Positions 1 through 9,894 of a stretch of DNA of 64,000 nucleotides are shown here, one piece after another. The DNA is from Candidatus Obscuribacterales bacterium (GTDB lineage Bacteria; Cyanobacteriota; Vampirovibrionia; Obscuribacterales; Obscuribacteraceae), in contig JAIETZ010000002.1 of the NCBI GenBank assembly GCA_019744775.1, positions 62,001 through 126,000 of the forward strand. Direction: 5' to 3'. The notes beneath the pieces were generated by a model, which was not told where the DNA came from, made no database searches, and was given only the letters and a program-made list of their open reading frames with translations. Within the stretch, counting starts at the first letter, position 1. Each line of letters opens with the position of its first letter. A program made the position numbers and the translations under genes.

Positions 1-1089
1 TATTTGCGCAGCGTCGCTGAAATAGGTGGCCGCATTGGCAGTGTAATAGTTGCCACTCTCAGCCTGACCAGCGTTATTGTAAGCTGTCGCTAGATTTTCA
101 TAGGCTTGATCTGATTTATCACCCAGTATATTTACCACCACAGAATAGTTGTTTGCTGCATTTACATAGGCTTGACCTGCCTGATTAGGATGACCGGCAG
201 CAGTAAAGGCGACCCCTGCATTTTCATAAGCCTGCGCCAGATTGTTATAATCCTGTACTGATGAGGCGCCGCCAACATTTATCGCCCCACTAAAGTAAAG
301 CGCTGCACCCTCGTAGGCTTGCGCAGCTTCATTATGATGACCTGCAGCTGTGTAAGCCGCCCCGGCATTTGCGTAGGCTTGCGCTGCGTTATCGTAAGCT
401 TGAGCCGAATTGTTATTTTCGAGATTAACCACCGCGCTGTAGTTTAGCGCTGCATTGTTGTAGGCTTCAGCAGCCTCGTTGTTGTGATGCGCATCACTAA
501 AGTTTATTGCCGCATTGTTGTATGCACTACCTGCTTCATTGTAGTGATGAAGCCCACTCAATAATTGTCCCGCATTGTCATAGGCGGCAGCCGCCTCATT
601 ATGATGACCACCATTAGCCTCAGCAAGTCCTAAGTTATTGTATTCGTGAGCCTCGTTTGCGGTGTCTTTAACATGAGCATAATCTGTTGCAGAGTTTTGA
701 AAATCTTTTGCTGCAGAATCATACACTTGATGATTCTCGTAAATATTACCGGCGCTATCCCACTCGTGTGCTGCCTGATGATAGTGTCCGCCAGCTTCCT
801 CCTTTTGTGCCGTTTGTTCATCTTGATGTGCTTGTTCCTGCCAACTCGGACCAGAGCCGTGAGCTGATTCGTGATGCGTACCAGATCCCGTTGGATCCGG
901 CACTCCTCCATGAGGTGTCAGCGGCGGTGCTATAGGTATCTTCGTTGTCTCGCTGGTTGCATGGGCTGCCACACCGCCCAATCTTTTGAGCATTTCTTCA
1001 GGAGTTTCAGACTGTATAGATGGCAGCTCTTGATAGACAACACTTCCTTTGCGATTGTCCTTGCCCTTCTTATTATTCTTCCTTGCCAT
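1..1089 (-). CDS. Giant TPR/SNAP-like repeat protein with Gly-Gly leader (3' end outside window)
   Basis: An open frame runs from ATG at 1089 to the left edge without a stop (363 codons seen). The start is preceded by AGAGAGG. The N-terminus is basic (MARKNNKKGK), followed by the segment ELPSIQSETPEEMLKRLGG, a Pro/Gly linker with TKIPIAPPLTPHGGVPDPTG, and then about 20-residue helical repeats rich in Ala, Tyr, Asn and the motif GHHNEAAQAY. The repeats resemble alpha-SNAP/TPR helices. It is a paralogue of the next two genes and the third gene of a leftward tandem array, 54 bases after the preceding stop. The Gly-Gly at residues 38-39 is identical in all three proteins. Function is not known; export by the neighbouring C39-type transporter is inferred. 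Confidence 0.85.
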   Translation of the reverse strand, partial: MARKNNKKGKDNRKGSVVYQELPSIQSETPEEMLKRLGGVAAHATSETTKIPIAPPLTPHGGVPDPTGSGTHHESAHGSGPSWQEQAHQDEQTAQKEEAGGHYHQAAHEWDSAGNIYENHQVYDSAAKDFQNSATDYAHVKDTANEAHEYNNLGLAEANGGHHNEAAAAYDNAGQLLSGLHHYNEAGSAYNNAAINFSDAHHNNEAAEAYNNAALNYSAVVNLENNNSAQAYDNAAQAYANAGAAYTAAGHHNEAAQAYEGAALYFSGAINVGGASSVQDYNNLAQAYENAGVAFTAAGHPNQAGQAYVNAANNYSVVVNILGDKSDQAYENLATAYNNAGQAESGNYYTANAATYFSDAAQI

Positions 1090-1143
1090 AAAATCTTGCC
1101 TCTCTTAAAATCCCTTTTCGTGTTATGTCATCTCGTATCGTCA

Positions 1144-3654
1144 CTAAGTGGGCGGACACTGAGAAGCCAATTGCTTGGCTAATTTCTCCCGCTCAGTATC
1201 AGGTGGCGTTGTGCCGGCAAAGTAGCCAGCAGCGTCAGCAAGTTGAGACTTTGCCTCAGCCCAAGTGGAAGAAGCGGCACTTCCGCTTTCTAGTCCGGCT
1301 GCGGACTTGAAAGCATTGTAGGCGTCTTGCAAATCTTTTTGACCATTTTGAGAGTTACTTTGATCTTGATCTTTGGCCGCTTCTATAAAGTTACTACCGG
1401 CATTCTGCCAAGCCTTCGTTGCAGAGTCAGGTTCGTTAGCCTTGCCGTAATATGTTGCCGCATTTTCGTACGCTTGCGCGGCATCCTTGTAGACATGATT
1501 AGTATTGAAATCAGAACCGACGTGGTCATAACATTCTCCTGCGTCTCTAAATGCCCTTAGAGTCTCACTGCTATGATCCGGCATTTTCACAAAAGACTGC
1601 CCTAAACCAGCATATGCTTCAGCTCGATCTTGCCATTGTTGAGCGGTAGGATCGGCGTCAATTTTGAAAGCTTTCAGGTAATCATTTACCGAATGAGCAA
1701 ACTGCTCCCCTACCTTCGACAAAGGCTCACCTAAGCTTTGCATCGCTAGACCTAAACCATAGTGTGCTTGAGCTAAACCCATTAAAAGCTGACTTGAACT
1801 TTCCTCCGCACCGGAGACAGAATAAAATTCCTGTATAGCGTTATTGAAAGCTGTAACCGCCTCATGATGATGACCTAAACTTTGATAAGCCTGCCCTTGA
1901 CCTGCATACGCAAGTCCCATTTCTGCATTCTCCTGATTTGTCGGCTGGAGCACGTTATTGAAATTTGACATTGCGTTGTTAAAGGCCGTCAAAGCATCGT
2001 TATAATGTCCTGCCCGAAGATAAGCCTCTCCCTGACTAGTGTATGCCTGTCCAATGTTTGCCCAAGCCTGATCTTTAGTGTCACCGCCCTGAACGATTGC
2101 GCTATAGGCTCCTGCCTCGTTGCCGTAGGCTTGAGCGGCCTCATTGTAATGGCCGGCTTGACTGAAGGCCTGTCCTGCCTGACCGTAAGCTTCCGCAGCC
2201 TGATTGTGGTGACCTGCCCCGCTTAAAATTAGTGCTGCACTGTTGAACTCACCTGCTGCCGCATTTGGATGATTGTTGCTCAGATCGTTTTGTCCATTCA
2301 TCATGTCAAACGCCGCCTGCGCTCCATTTTGATCACCGGCTTTGCCGAAAGCTTTTCCTGCGTTGTCGTAAGCGTGTGCAGCATCAGTGTGTTGACCGAG
2401 TGTGCCGTAGAGATATCCTGCACTGTCGTATGCCTGTGCAGCCTCATTGTGATTGCCTACTTTGCTGAATTCAACACCACCCTCTTCGTAGGATTTCGCA
2501 GCGAAAGAAGATAGTCCGGCCTCGCTATAAGCTTGACCTCCTTTTACAAACATTTGGGCCGCATTACTGTAATCATGCGCTGCGCGGAAATCGAGAGCGG
2601 CGTGATCAAAGCAGATACCTGCGTCTTTTTCTGCTCTATGTGCTTCACTCTCATGTCCGTTGTTTGCTAAAGAAATGGCCAATTGAGCACATGCTTCAGC
2701 TCTATCTTGCCATTGCTGGACAGTGGGCGCATTGTCACCTTCAAAGGCATTCTGGTAATTCTCAACCGCCAATCCGAACTGTCTCTCGCACCCGGATTCA
2801 CCTAAGTTCTGCATCGCCAACCCTAAACCATAGTGTGCCTGTGCTAAACCCATTAACAGCTGCGTGCCGGGAGTATCCACTTCATTGGAGGCGTTGTGAA
2901 AGTCTGTCACTGCTGAATTAAAAGCGGCAATTGCATCATTGGGATGACCCAAGCTTTGATAAGCTCGTCCTTGACCAGTGTAGGCCAGAGCTATATCAAC
3001 TAATTGCACGGCTGTTGGTTGAGCAATATTGTTGAAATTTGTCAGCGCGTTATTAAACGCCGTCAAAGCCTCATTATGGTGACCGGCATCCAAGTAAGCC
3101 TGTCCGGCTTGTTCGTAAGCAACGCCTGACTTATCGTGATGTCCGGCTGCCTCAAATGCTGCTCCCGCATTGTTGTACTCTTGCGCTTCACTTGCCTTGT
3201 CGCCGACCTTTGCATAATCTGTAGCCGAATTTTGATAGTCTGTTGCTGCGGAGTTATAAACATCATGCTTGTCGTAAATAGTTCCGGCGGCATCCCAGTC
3301 CTTTGCTGCTTGATGATAATGACCGGAGGTTTCCGCCGTTTTAGCTGCTTCTTCGTCCTGAGACACTTGATTGTGCCAATCGGGGGTAGCACCCAGATGT
3401 CCTGACTCGTGATGAGCCGGCGGAGTCGTAACCGAATGCGCACCAGCTCCTGTCGGGTCCGGCACTCCTCCTACATGAGGCGTCAACGACGGCGCAATTG
3501 GTATCCTCGTCGACCCACTGGTCGCGTGTGCAGCCACACCACCCAATCTCTTGAGCATTTCTGCAGGAGTTTCAGATTCCAGCGAGGGCAACTCTTGATA
3601 CATAACGCTGCTCTTGGGGCTTGCCTTACCCTTCTTGTTATTTTTCCGAGACAT
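1144..3654 (-). CDS. TPR/SNAP-like repeat protein with Gly-Gly leader, 836 aa
   Basis: Second of three tandem paralogues. Start ATG at 3654 follows the purine-rich GGGAGAGG. Residues 1-39 hold the basic start MSRKNNKKGK and a segment ending MLKRLGG. Residues about 40-100 are a Pro/Gly/His-rich linker. The rest is tandem helical repeats of about 20 residues (NEAAQAYDSAGYLYGTLGQH type) interrupted by longer variant units containing LLMGLAQAHYGLGLAMQ, which occurs twice; the protein therefore has an internal duplication of about 350 residues. No classical signal peptide or membrane helix is visible, so if exported it would use a non-Sec route. Alpha-SNAP and TPR repeats normally mediate protein-protein contacts; the ligand here is unknown. 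Confidence 0.88.
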   Translation of the reverse strand: MSRKNNKKGKASPKSSVMYQELPSLESETPAEMLKRLGGVAAHATSGSTRIPIAPSLTPHVGGVPDPTGAGAHSVTTPPAHHESGHLGATPDWHNQVSQDEEAAKTAETSGHYHQAAKDWDAAGTIYDKHDVYNSAATDYQNSATDYAKVGDKASEAQEYNNAGAAFEAAGHHDKSGVAYEQAGQAYLDAGHHNEALTAFNNALTNFNNIAQPTAVQLVDIALAYTGQGRAYQSLGHPNDAIAAFNSAVTDFHNASNEVDTPGTQLLMGLAQAHYGLGLAMQNLGESGCERQFGLAVENYQNAFEGDNAPTVQQWQDRAEACAQLAISLANNGHESEAHRAEKDAGICFDHAALDFRAAHDYSNAAQMFVKGGQAYSEAGLSSFAAKSYEEGGVEFSKVGNHNEAAQAYDSAGYLYGTLGQHTDAAHAYDNAGKAFGKAGDQNGAQAAFDMMNGQNDLSNNHPNAAAGEFNSAALILSGAGHHNQAAEAYGQAGQAFSQAGHYNEAAQAYGNEAGAYSAIVQGGDTKDQAWANIGQAYTSQGEAYLRAGHYNDALTAFNNAMSNFNNVLQPTNQENAEMGLAYAGQGQAYQSLGHHHEAVTAFNNAIQEFYSVSGAEESSSQLLMGLAQAHYGLGLAMQSLGEPLSKVGEQFAHSVNDYLKAFKIDADPTAQQWQDRAEAYAGLGQSFVKMPDHSSETLRAFRDAGECYDHVGSDFNTNHVYKDAAQAYENAATYYGKANEPDSATKAWQNAGSNFIEAAKDQDQSNSQNGQKDLQDAYNAFKSAAGLESGSAASSTWAEAKSQLADAAGYFAGTTPPDTEREKLAKQLASQCPPT

Positions 3655-3737
3655 AAAAACATACCTCTCCCAAAGGTCCCATTTTGCCTGCGCCTACTAA
3701 GAAACGTACTCTACTCCTGTGGAAAATCTGTGAAGCA

Positions 3738-6700
3738 TCAAGCCGGTGGGCACTCGGACGCCAATTTACCGGCAGCGACTGCCTGAGAGGAATCACCAGC
3801 CGTTTCATAAGCCTGTGCTGCCTTATTGAACGCATCTCTTGCTTGGGTCGGATCATCATTGACCCTGGCTTGCGCGCCCTGCTGCATGTAGCCGGCCGCC
3901 TTAGTTAAATTGGAAAATTCCGTACTTTGATCTCCTGAACTTTGATAGGCTTCCACTGCATTACCATAGGCTGCTGCTGCCTTATTAAAATGGCCGGCCC
4001 TTGCATAAGCATTTCCGGCGTTCTCGTATGCTTGTCCTAAGTCGGCAGTCGATTCGGCCAGTCCCGCAGCTTTTTCGTAAGCAGCTGCTGCTTCATTAAA
4101 GTGATCGGCAGATGCATAAGCATTTCCAGCACAGTTATAGGCAAACGATGCTTCACCTGCTGACTGGAAGCCTGTTGCTGCCGCCATAAAGTCCTTGGCT
4201 GCTTTATTGGGATCCCCGTTGGCTCGAGCTAGTTCTCCTTGCTGCATATCGCTAGCTGCTTTTGCTTGATTAGGGTGATTTTGTGCATAATTGCTTGCTG
4301 CTTGACCAAAGGCTGCTGCCGCTTTATTAAAGTGTCCGGCACTGTCATAGGCGCTTCCTGCCGAATCATAGTAATAAGCTGCCGTTGATTTTTCATCCTG
4401 GGTAGCATACGGTCCCTCAGATGCAGCGTGGTATGCATTGCCGGCACTCTCGAAAGCGGCAGCGGCAGTGTTGAAATGACATGTTTGTAAGTAATACTTC
4501 CCTGCATAACTAAAAGCATTGCCTGCTTGATTGTGATTGCCGGCGTTTTGATAATCCTTACCTGCGCTTTCGTAGGCAGCTGCGGCCTTATTAGGATGAA
4601 TGGGTTGACTGGACGAGTAGTTGTTGCCGGCCTGAAAGAAGTTGTCGGCTGCCTCCTTATAGTAGCCCTGTTGCTCAACACCAGTTGAGTTGTGCGCGGC
4701 ACCCTCGTAAGCTTCTCCTGCCCGATACAAATCACCAACTTGTTTGTAGTAGTGTCCTGCTTGCTGGTAGGCAGATGCTGCTCGATTAGTATCACCGGCA
4801 CTTTGATAAGCACTCGCTGCTTGCGCAAAATCTAGTGCCGCTTGTGCGTGTTCATTGGTAGCCAAAGATTGCTCGGCTTGTTGCATATAGCCGGCTGCTT
4901 CTGCTTCACGGGGATGCCCTGCTTCTGTATAAGCTGTCGCTACTTTTCCATAGGCATCTGCTGCGTGATTGAAATTGCCATTCTCAACGTATGCATTTGC
5001 TGCCTGATTGTATTCTTGAGCTGCCTCATTGTGCTTGCCTGCACTTTGATAGGCATTGCCTGCGCTTTCATAGGCTGCCCCTGCACGTTCATAATGCGAT
5101 CTTTCTTCAAAGCGATATGCCGCCTTGGCAAAATTACTTGCTGCGTCTGCTGGTTGGTTGTTGGCTAAATCCTGCTCCGCCTGTTGCATATAGCCGGCTG
5201 TCTTTGCCTCAAAGGAATTACCTGCCTGGTTATATCTGCTTACTGCATTGCCATAGGCGGCGGACGCCTGATTAAAATGACCGGCAGTTTCAAAGGCATT
5301 GCCTGCACTTTCAAAAGCATTTCCTGCTTGGTTGGGATGTCCGGCACTTTTTTCAGCATTGCCTGCACTTTCAAAGGCCTTTCCTGCATTTTCATAGTCG
5401 TTAGCTTTCAAAAAATTGACTGCTGCATAACTAAATTGATTGGCCGCCAGCGCATAATTTTTCGCATCAGAGTATGCTTTGCCTTCCATGTTCTGCGCTT
5501 CAGCCATTTTCTCCCAATTGTGCTCATTGTTGTAAATCACAGCTGCACTTTGAAAAGCTGCTGCTGCTTTATTGAAATGGCCAAGACTTTCATAAGCATT
5601 GCCGGCGTTTTCGTAATCAGCTGCTGCCTGATTGGGATGGCTGGTGCTTGCAGCAGTCGCAGCCTTGGTGAAGTCTTGCGCTGCGTTAGTGTAAGAGGCA
5701 GTGGCATCCTGCCCGGCTAGAGTACAGGCATATGCTGTCTCCATCCAGACTTGTCCGGCTTGGCTATAATCACCTTTGCCTTCCATTCTTTGCGCTGCCG
5801 TCTGATAGTAACTTATGGCATAGGCAAACTGTTGCTGTGCTCCTGGACCCATTCCTTCTTGAGCTATATACTGCTCACCGTACTGCATCTGTCCGGCGGC
5901 ATCAGCTAAATGGGTATGACCGGCTTTAGTGAATGCAGCTTGCGCCTCACCATAAGCTGTTATAGCCTGATTGTAATGATTGGCTTGGCTGAAAATTTGC
6001 GCGGCACTACTGAATGCCAGCCCGGCTTCTGTCGGATGACCAGCAGCAAGATCGGACTCCGCCTGACCAAGATAAGAGGTAGCTTTTGCTTCATTGGGAT
6101 GACCGGCCGAGGCAAATGACGTGCCCGCTTCATTGTAAGCGGCCCCTGCCTTGGCATAATCACCTGCTGCCAGGTAGGCACCGGCAGTGGCTACGAAGTT
6201 TGTTGCCGCGTTTTCATAAGCAGCCTTGGCCTCGTTAGGATGATGGGCTGCCGCGTAAGCTAATGCGGCGCTCTCGTATGCTTGGGCTACATTTTGCCAC
6301 GCCTCACCTGATTTGTCTCCACCGTTAACAACGGCACTGTAGGCTCCTGCTGCACTTTCATATGCTGCGGCGGCTTTATTGTGATGACCAGCTGTCGTGA
6401 ATGCTTGCGCGGCACTGTCGTAAGCTGCCCCTGCCTTATTGTTATGACCAGCTTCTGAGAATGCTGTTGCTGCATTTTCGTAAGCTGCCGCTGCCTCATT
6501 TGGATGATGGTTTGCTATGTCCGCATCAGCGGCGTCTTTGTAGTTTGTTGCCGCATTTTCAAAAGCTGTCTTGGCTTCATTAGGATGGTGCGCTGCCGTG
6601 AAAGCCGTTGCGGCGTTTTCATAAGCACCTGCTGCCTTGTTGGGATCATGGAATGCGGCACCAGCGTTGTTATAGCTTGCCGCAGCATTATCGTTTGCTG

Positions 6701-8249
6701 TCGCAGCCTGGTTAGGGTGCTTGCCTGCCGTGTAAGCTGCTGCCGCCAAACTGTAAGCTTGGGCTAAATTCGCATAAGCCTCACCTGACGTGATACCATC
6801 CACGGTGATAACCGAGTTGTAGTTGCCGGCAGCATTTTCGTAAGCTTGCGCGGCCTTGTCGGGAAACTTGGCTGTTGTAAAAGCGGCTCCGGCATTTTCG
6901 TAAGCTATCCCAGCCTCGTTGAAATGATCGGACAACTGGAAATTTACACCGGCCTTATCATAGGCTGCCGCAGCATCGGCAGGATCATGTGAGGCAGAAA
7001 AAGCTGCCGCTGCAGTATTGAAATCTGCTGCAGCACTTTCAAAGGCCTCCATAGCTTTGTCAACATGCCCACCTGCCATGTAGGCATGCGCTGCATTACT
7101 GTTAGCTTGCGCCACATTTTCCCAAGCCTCACCTGATCTGTCCCCACCCTCAATAACTTCATTGAAGACTTGCGCGGACTTTTCGTAAGCGGCTGCGGCT
7201 TGATTATGATGATTGGCGTTGCTGAAGATTTGCGCGGCATTACTGAAAGCTTGCCCGGCTTCATTGAGATGACCGGCACTGAGGTCTAATTCGGCCTTCA
7301 TCATATCGGAAGTTGCATTAGCTTCATTGGGATGATTTGCTTGACTCAAAGCCGTTGAGGCATGTTGGTATGCAATTGCAGCTTCACTATGATTACCAGC
7401 TTGGCTAAGGATCTGCGCTGCCTGATCGTAAGCTTGTGCCGCTTCATTGTGATGACCTGCCTGATTTAAGGCGTACCCGGCACCATCGTAAGCTTGTGCC
7501 GCCTGATTGGGGTGATGAGAGATCAAAATTTGCGCCGCATTCTCAAAAGCCTGTGCAGCGGCACTAGGATCATTGGCCACAAGAAGTCCTACTGCATTGC
7601 TCATGTCAAAGGCTGCCTGAGCTTCATTGGGATGATTGGCCGCTTCAAAAGCCGTTGCCGCATTGCTGTAGGATGTTGCCGCCTTGCTAAAATTTTCGGC
7701 AGATGTAAATGCTTGCCCGGCGTGAAAATAATCGCGGGCGGCATCGTTATGATCAGTTGCCTGAGAAGCCGCTTTGTCAAAAGCATGTCCAGCGTTGTTG
7801 AATTCTTGCACTTCCGCTGTCTTATCGCCAGCCGTGCCATAATCCGTCGCTGAATTTTGATAATCTTTTGCTGCCGCTTTGTATACATCATGATTGTCGT
7901 AAATTGTGCCGGCATTACTCCAGTCTTGTGCAGCCTGATGATAGTGTCCTGCGCTTTCCGCCGTTTTTGCCGCTTGTTCGTCCTGATGAGCTTGTTCCTG
8001 CCACTCGTGATGGGTAGGCGGCGGAGGAGCAATATGCCCGCCCGTTCCTGTCGGGTCCGGCACCCCTCCATGCGGCGTCAGCGGCGGAGCAATTGGTATC
8101 TTCGTTGTCTCACTGGTTGCGTGCGCTGCCACGCCGCCCAATCTCTTGAGCATTTCTTCAGGAGATTCAGATTCTATGGATGGCAGTTCTTGATAGACAA
8201 CGTTGCTCTTAGGACTAGCCTTGGCCTTCTTGTTGTTTTTCCTAGACAT
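3738..8249 (-). CDS. Very large TPR/SNAP-like repeat protein with Gly-Gly leader, 1503 aa
   Basis: First and longest gene of the leftward array, 83 bases ahead of the next. ATG at 8249 is preceded by GGGAGAA. The N-terminus is nearly identical to its paralogues: basic residues 1-10, then ELPSIESESPEEMLKRLGG with Gly38-Gly39, then TTKIPIAPPLTPHGG. About seventy units of a 20-residue helix repeat follow (pattern AAxAYxxAGxAFxxAGHxNE). Composition is dominated by Ala, Asn, Tyr, Gln and His, which is unusual for a cytoplasmic scaffold. No transmembrane segment is seen. The N-terminal E(-8)M(-7) and GG(-2,-1) spacing partly fits double-glycine leaders of C39-processed peptides; position -4 is Arg where a hydrophobic residue is usual. 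Role as an exported repeat protein is inference. Confidence 0.9.
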   Translation of the reverse strand: MSRKNNKKAKASPKSNVVYQELPSIESESPEEMLKRLGGVAAHATSETTKIPIAPPLTPHGGVPDPTGTGGHIAPPPPTHHEWQEQAHQDEQAAKTAESAGHYHQAAQDWSNAGTIYDNHDVYKAAAKDYQNSATDYGTAGDKTAEVQEFNNAGHAFDKAASQATDHNDAARDYFHAGQAFTSAENFSKAATSYSNAATAFEAANHPNEAQAAFDMSNAVGLLVANDPSAAAQAFENAAQILISHHPNQAAQAYDGAGYALNQAGHHNEAAQAYDQAAQILSQAGNHSEAAIAYQHASTALSQANHPNEANATSDMMKAELDLSAGHLNEAGQAFSNAAQIFSNANHHNQAAAAYEKSAQVFNEVIEGGDRSGEAWENVAQANSNAAHAYMAGGHVDKAMEAFESAAADFNTAAAAFSASHDPADAAAAYDKAGVNFQLSDHFNEAGIAYENAGAAFTTAKFPDKAAQAYENAAGNYNSVITVDGITSGEAYANLAQAYSLAAAAYTAGKHPNQAATANDNAAASYNNAGAAFHDPNKAAGAYENAATAFTAAHHPNEAKTAFENAATNYKDAADADIANHHPNEAAAAYENAATAFSEAGHNNKAGAAYDSAAQAFTTAGHHNKAAAAYESAAGAYSAVVNGGDKSGEAWQNVAQAYESAALAYAAAHHPNEAKAAYENAATNFVATAGAYLAAGDYAKAGAAYNEAGTSFASAGHPNEAKATSYLGQAESDLAAGHPTEAGLAFSSAAQIFSQANHYNQAITAYGEAQAAFTKAGHTHLADAAGQMQYGEQYIAQEGMGPGAQQQFAYAISYYQTAAQRMEGKGDYSQAGQVWMETAYACTLAGQDATASYTNAAQDFTKAATAASTSHPNQAAADYENAGNAYESLGHFNKAAAAFQSAAVIYNNEHNWEKMAEAQNMEGKAYSDAKNYALAANQFSYAAVNFLKANDYENAGKAFESAGNAEKSAGHPNQAGNAFESAGNAFETAGHFNQASAAYGNAVSRYNQAGNSFEAKTAGYMQQAEQDLANNQPADAASNFAKAAYRFEERSHYERAGAAYESAGNAYQSAGKHNEAAQEYNQAANAYVENGNFNHAADAYGKVATAYTEAGHPREAEAAGYMQQAEQSLATNEHAQAALDFAQAASAYQSAGDTNRAASAYQQAGHYYKQVGDLYRAGEAYEGAAHNSTGVEQQGYYKEAADNFFQAGNNYSSSQPIHPNKAAAAYESAGKDYQNAGNHNQAGNAFSYAGKYYLQTCHFNTAAAAFESAGNAYHAASEGPYATQDEKSTAAYYYDSAGSAYDSAGHFNKAAAAFGQAASNYAQNHPNQAKAASDMQQGELARANGDPNKAAKDFMAAATGFQSAGEASFAYNCAGNAYASADHFNEAAAAYEKAAGLAESTADLGQAYENAGNAYARAGHFNKAAAAYGNAVEAYQSSGDQSTEFSNLTKAAGYMQQGAQARVNDDPTQARDAFNKAAQAYETAGDSSQAVAAGKLASECPPA

Positions 8250-8459
8250 AAACGCTTACTTCTCCCAAAAAGTAATAACCCAGCCAGCTTTTGCCACAGG
8301 ACATATAGATCCAAGACCTAAGTGCTGGAACTTCTACCACTATCTAATTAACTACCCAATGATTAAGCCGGATAACGCAGTATTGCTGCCTTTGACGATT
8401 AAACTTGGGTCTTTCGTGCCACTAACTAACCTACTGCCAAGTTGTGAAAATTTTGTGGA

Positions 8460-8969
8460 TCACATAACGACGTAATCAGCTGCCTGCTTATATTCTTTCA
8501 TTGTACAGGGATGTTCATCAGCCGCTTCCAAAAGCGCCGTGCCTGGCACCGGGTGAAAACGATCCCGCTTAATTTCAAATTCCGTCAGCTTAAATCCATT
8601 GGCATCGAGCAGCTGAACAATAAAAGTGCCGCTTGCCGGCGGAATTTGCGAGGCAGTTACCGTATACCGAAGTACGCCCCGTCCGAACATATCGCGTTTG
8701 TCATTAAAGGTGGTGCTTAGTTGGACCGTAGCACCTTGTATTGTGGTCACTGGGTGCTGCTTCCACCTTATTATCGGATACTTGCGCAACTCCCACTCGC
8801 ATTGCTTAGGCTGGCATTTCTTAGATTGCTGGATATTTTTCACAGGCGCCGGTGATATTTCCGCATGCAGTGGAACTGGCTTTTCTTCTTGAGCAAAACA
8901 AGCACCGGTCAGCCCTGGCACGGACAAAATGGCGGCAGTCGCAGCAATTCTTTGAAGTCCTTTAAACAT
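8460..8969 (-). CDS. Small secreted protein of unknown function, 169 aa
   Basis: Starts with a clear Sec signal peptide: basic MFKGLQR, a hydrophobic stretch to residue about 24, and a probable cleavage after ACFA. The mature part has alternating hydrophobic residues suggesting a beta-sandwich, with FIVQLLDANGFKLTEFEI weakly recalling FxLYD-type domains. The gene sits between the repeat-protein array and the divergent secretion operon, transcribed towards the array with a gap of about 210 bases. Possible links to the secretion system are by position only. The family is not recognised. Confidence 0.75.
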   Translation of the reverse strand: MFKGLQRIAATAAILSVPGLTGACFAQEEKPVPLHAEISPAPVKNIQQSKKCQPKQCEWELRKYPIIRWKQHPVTTIQGATVQLSTTFNDKRDMFGRGVLRYTVTASQIPPASGTFIVQLLDANGFKLTEFEIKRDRFHPVPGTALLEAADEHPCTMKEYKQAADYVVM

Positions 8970-9057
8970 TTAGTCGGCATCAACCTCAGTATCAGACCAG
9001 CAAAAGTATACAGCACCGAGGATGTCATGCACGCAGAATCACGGCTCTGATTTAAGC

Positions 9058-9071
9058 AAGTGATATCACTT
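9058..9071. promoter_or_regulatory. Perfect 14-bp palindrome upstream of secretion operon
   Basis: AAGTGATATCACTT is its own reverse complement and lies 47 bases before the GTG start of the first operon gene, inside the 148-base divergent spacer. It is placed like an operator. No convincing -35/-10 pair was found with it. Confidence 0.4.
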
Positions 9072-9117
9072 ATTGGAAGAGTGGTAGGAAACTAATAGGA
9101 AATAGGCGATAACTGGC

Positions 9118-9894
9118 GTGACAGAAGAGTCTTTATTAAATGAAGAAGATGATGACCTAATCGCCAAAATTGGCGACAGAGATATTGTTTCCTCAGATAT
9201 CGTAGACTGCTTGCTTGCAACAAAAAACTGGCAAGTAATCGACGATTGTCTTGATCAGCTTTTGATAGAAGCAAAATGCGACCAATATCAAATTCAAACA
9301 ACGGATGAAGAAGTGTCCACCTACATGACCTCCTTTCGACAGAAAAACCAGTTGCTTTCCGTAGAAGATACACGTGCCTGGCTGGATAAGCATCACTTAG
9401 ACGATGATGATTTTCTGCAACTATGTCAATTCGATGTACGAGTAGACAAATTGAAAAACAAACTCTTTCAGGACAAAGTGGATGAGGCCTTTACCTACAA
9501 AAAACAAGCCCTTCAGACACTGGAGCTGTACAAAATTGTCGTTGCCAATGAGGAGGCCGCACGTGAGATAGTCAGTTCTGTGCTAGAAGGGTCTAGTTTT
9601 TTTGAATATGCGCGCAAATACAGTATCGATAAGGAAAACGCCAAGTCCTGTGGCTATGCGGGCTATGTTAAGCTGAAAGATCTGCCGCCTAATGTGCAGG
9701 ACTTGCTGATAAAAGGGCAAGTCGGCGAAGTCTTGGGACCTTTAAAGGTCAACAAAAATTTCGAGATCTATCTGATAGAAAGCGTTCAAGTACCCTCTTT
9801 GGACGATAATTGTAGAAAACAAATCGTCGATGATCTGTTTGCCGAATGGTTAGCTGACACTAAAACACGCTCTAACATTGAACTGTTTATATGA
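9118..9894 (+). CDS. PpiC-type (parvulin/SurA-like) peptidyl-prolyl isomerase
   Basis: GTG start. The protein has 258 residues, an acidic N-terminus and no signal peptide. Residues about 15-130 resemble the helical SurA_N-type chaperone region and residues about 138-228 a rotamase domain (LYKIVVANEEAAREI, FFEYARKYSID, CGYAGYVKLKDLP, GQVGEVLGPLKV). Cyanobacterial C39-transporter operons commonly contain such an isomerase, presumably handling the substrate in the cytoplasm before export. The stop overlaps the next start by four bases (ATGA), indicating translational coupling. The absence of a signal peptide distinguishes it from periplasmic SurA and fits a substrate-side role. Confidence 0.85.
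   Translation: MTEESLLNEEDDDLIAKIGDRDIVSSDIVDCLLATKNWQVIDDCLDQLLIEAKCDQYQIQTTDEEVSTYMTSFRQKNQLLSVEDTRAWLDKHHLDDDDFLQLCQFDVRVDKLKNKLFQDKVDEAFTYKKQALQTLELYKIVVANEEAAREIVSSVLEGSSFFEYARKYSIDKENAKSCGYAGYVKLKDLPPNVQDLLIKGQVGEVLGPLKVNKNFEIYLIESVQVPSLDDNCRKQIVDDLFAEWLADTKTRSNIELFI

Noticed and set aside
630-8475. Many frames on both strands inside the repeat-protein genes
   Set aside because: They mirror the Ala/Asn/Tyr repeat codons of the real genes and have no own ribosome sites or domains.
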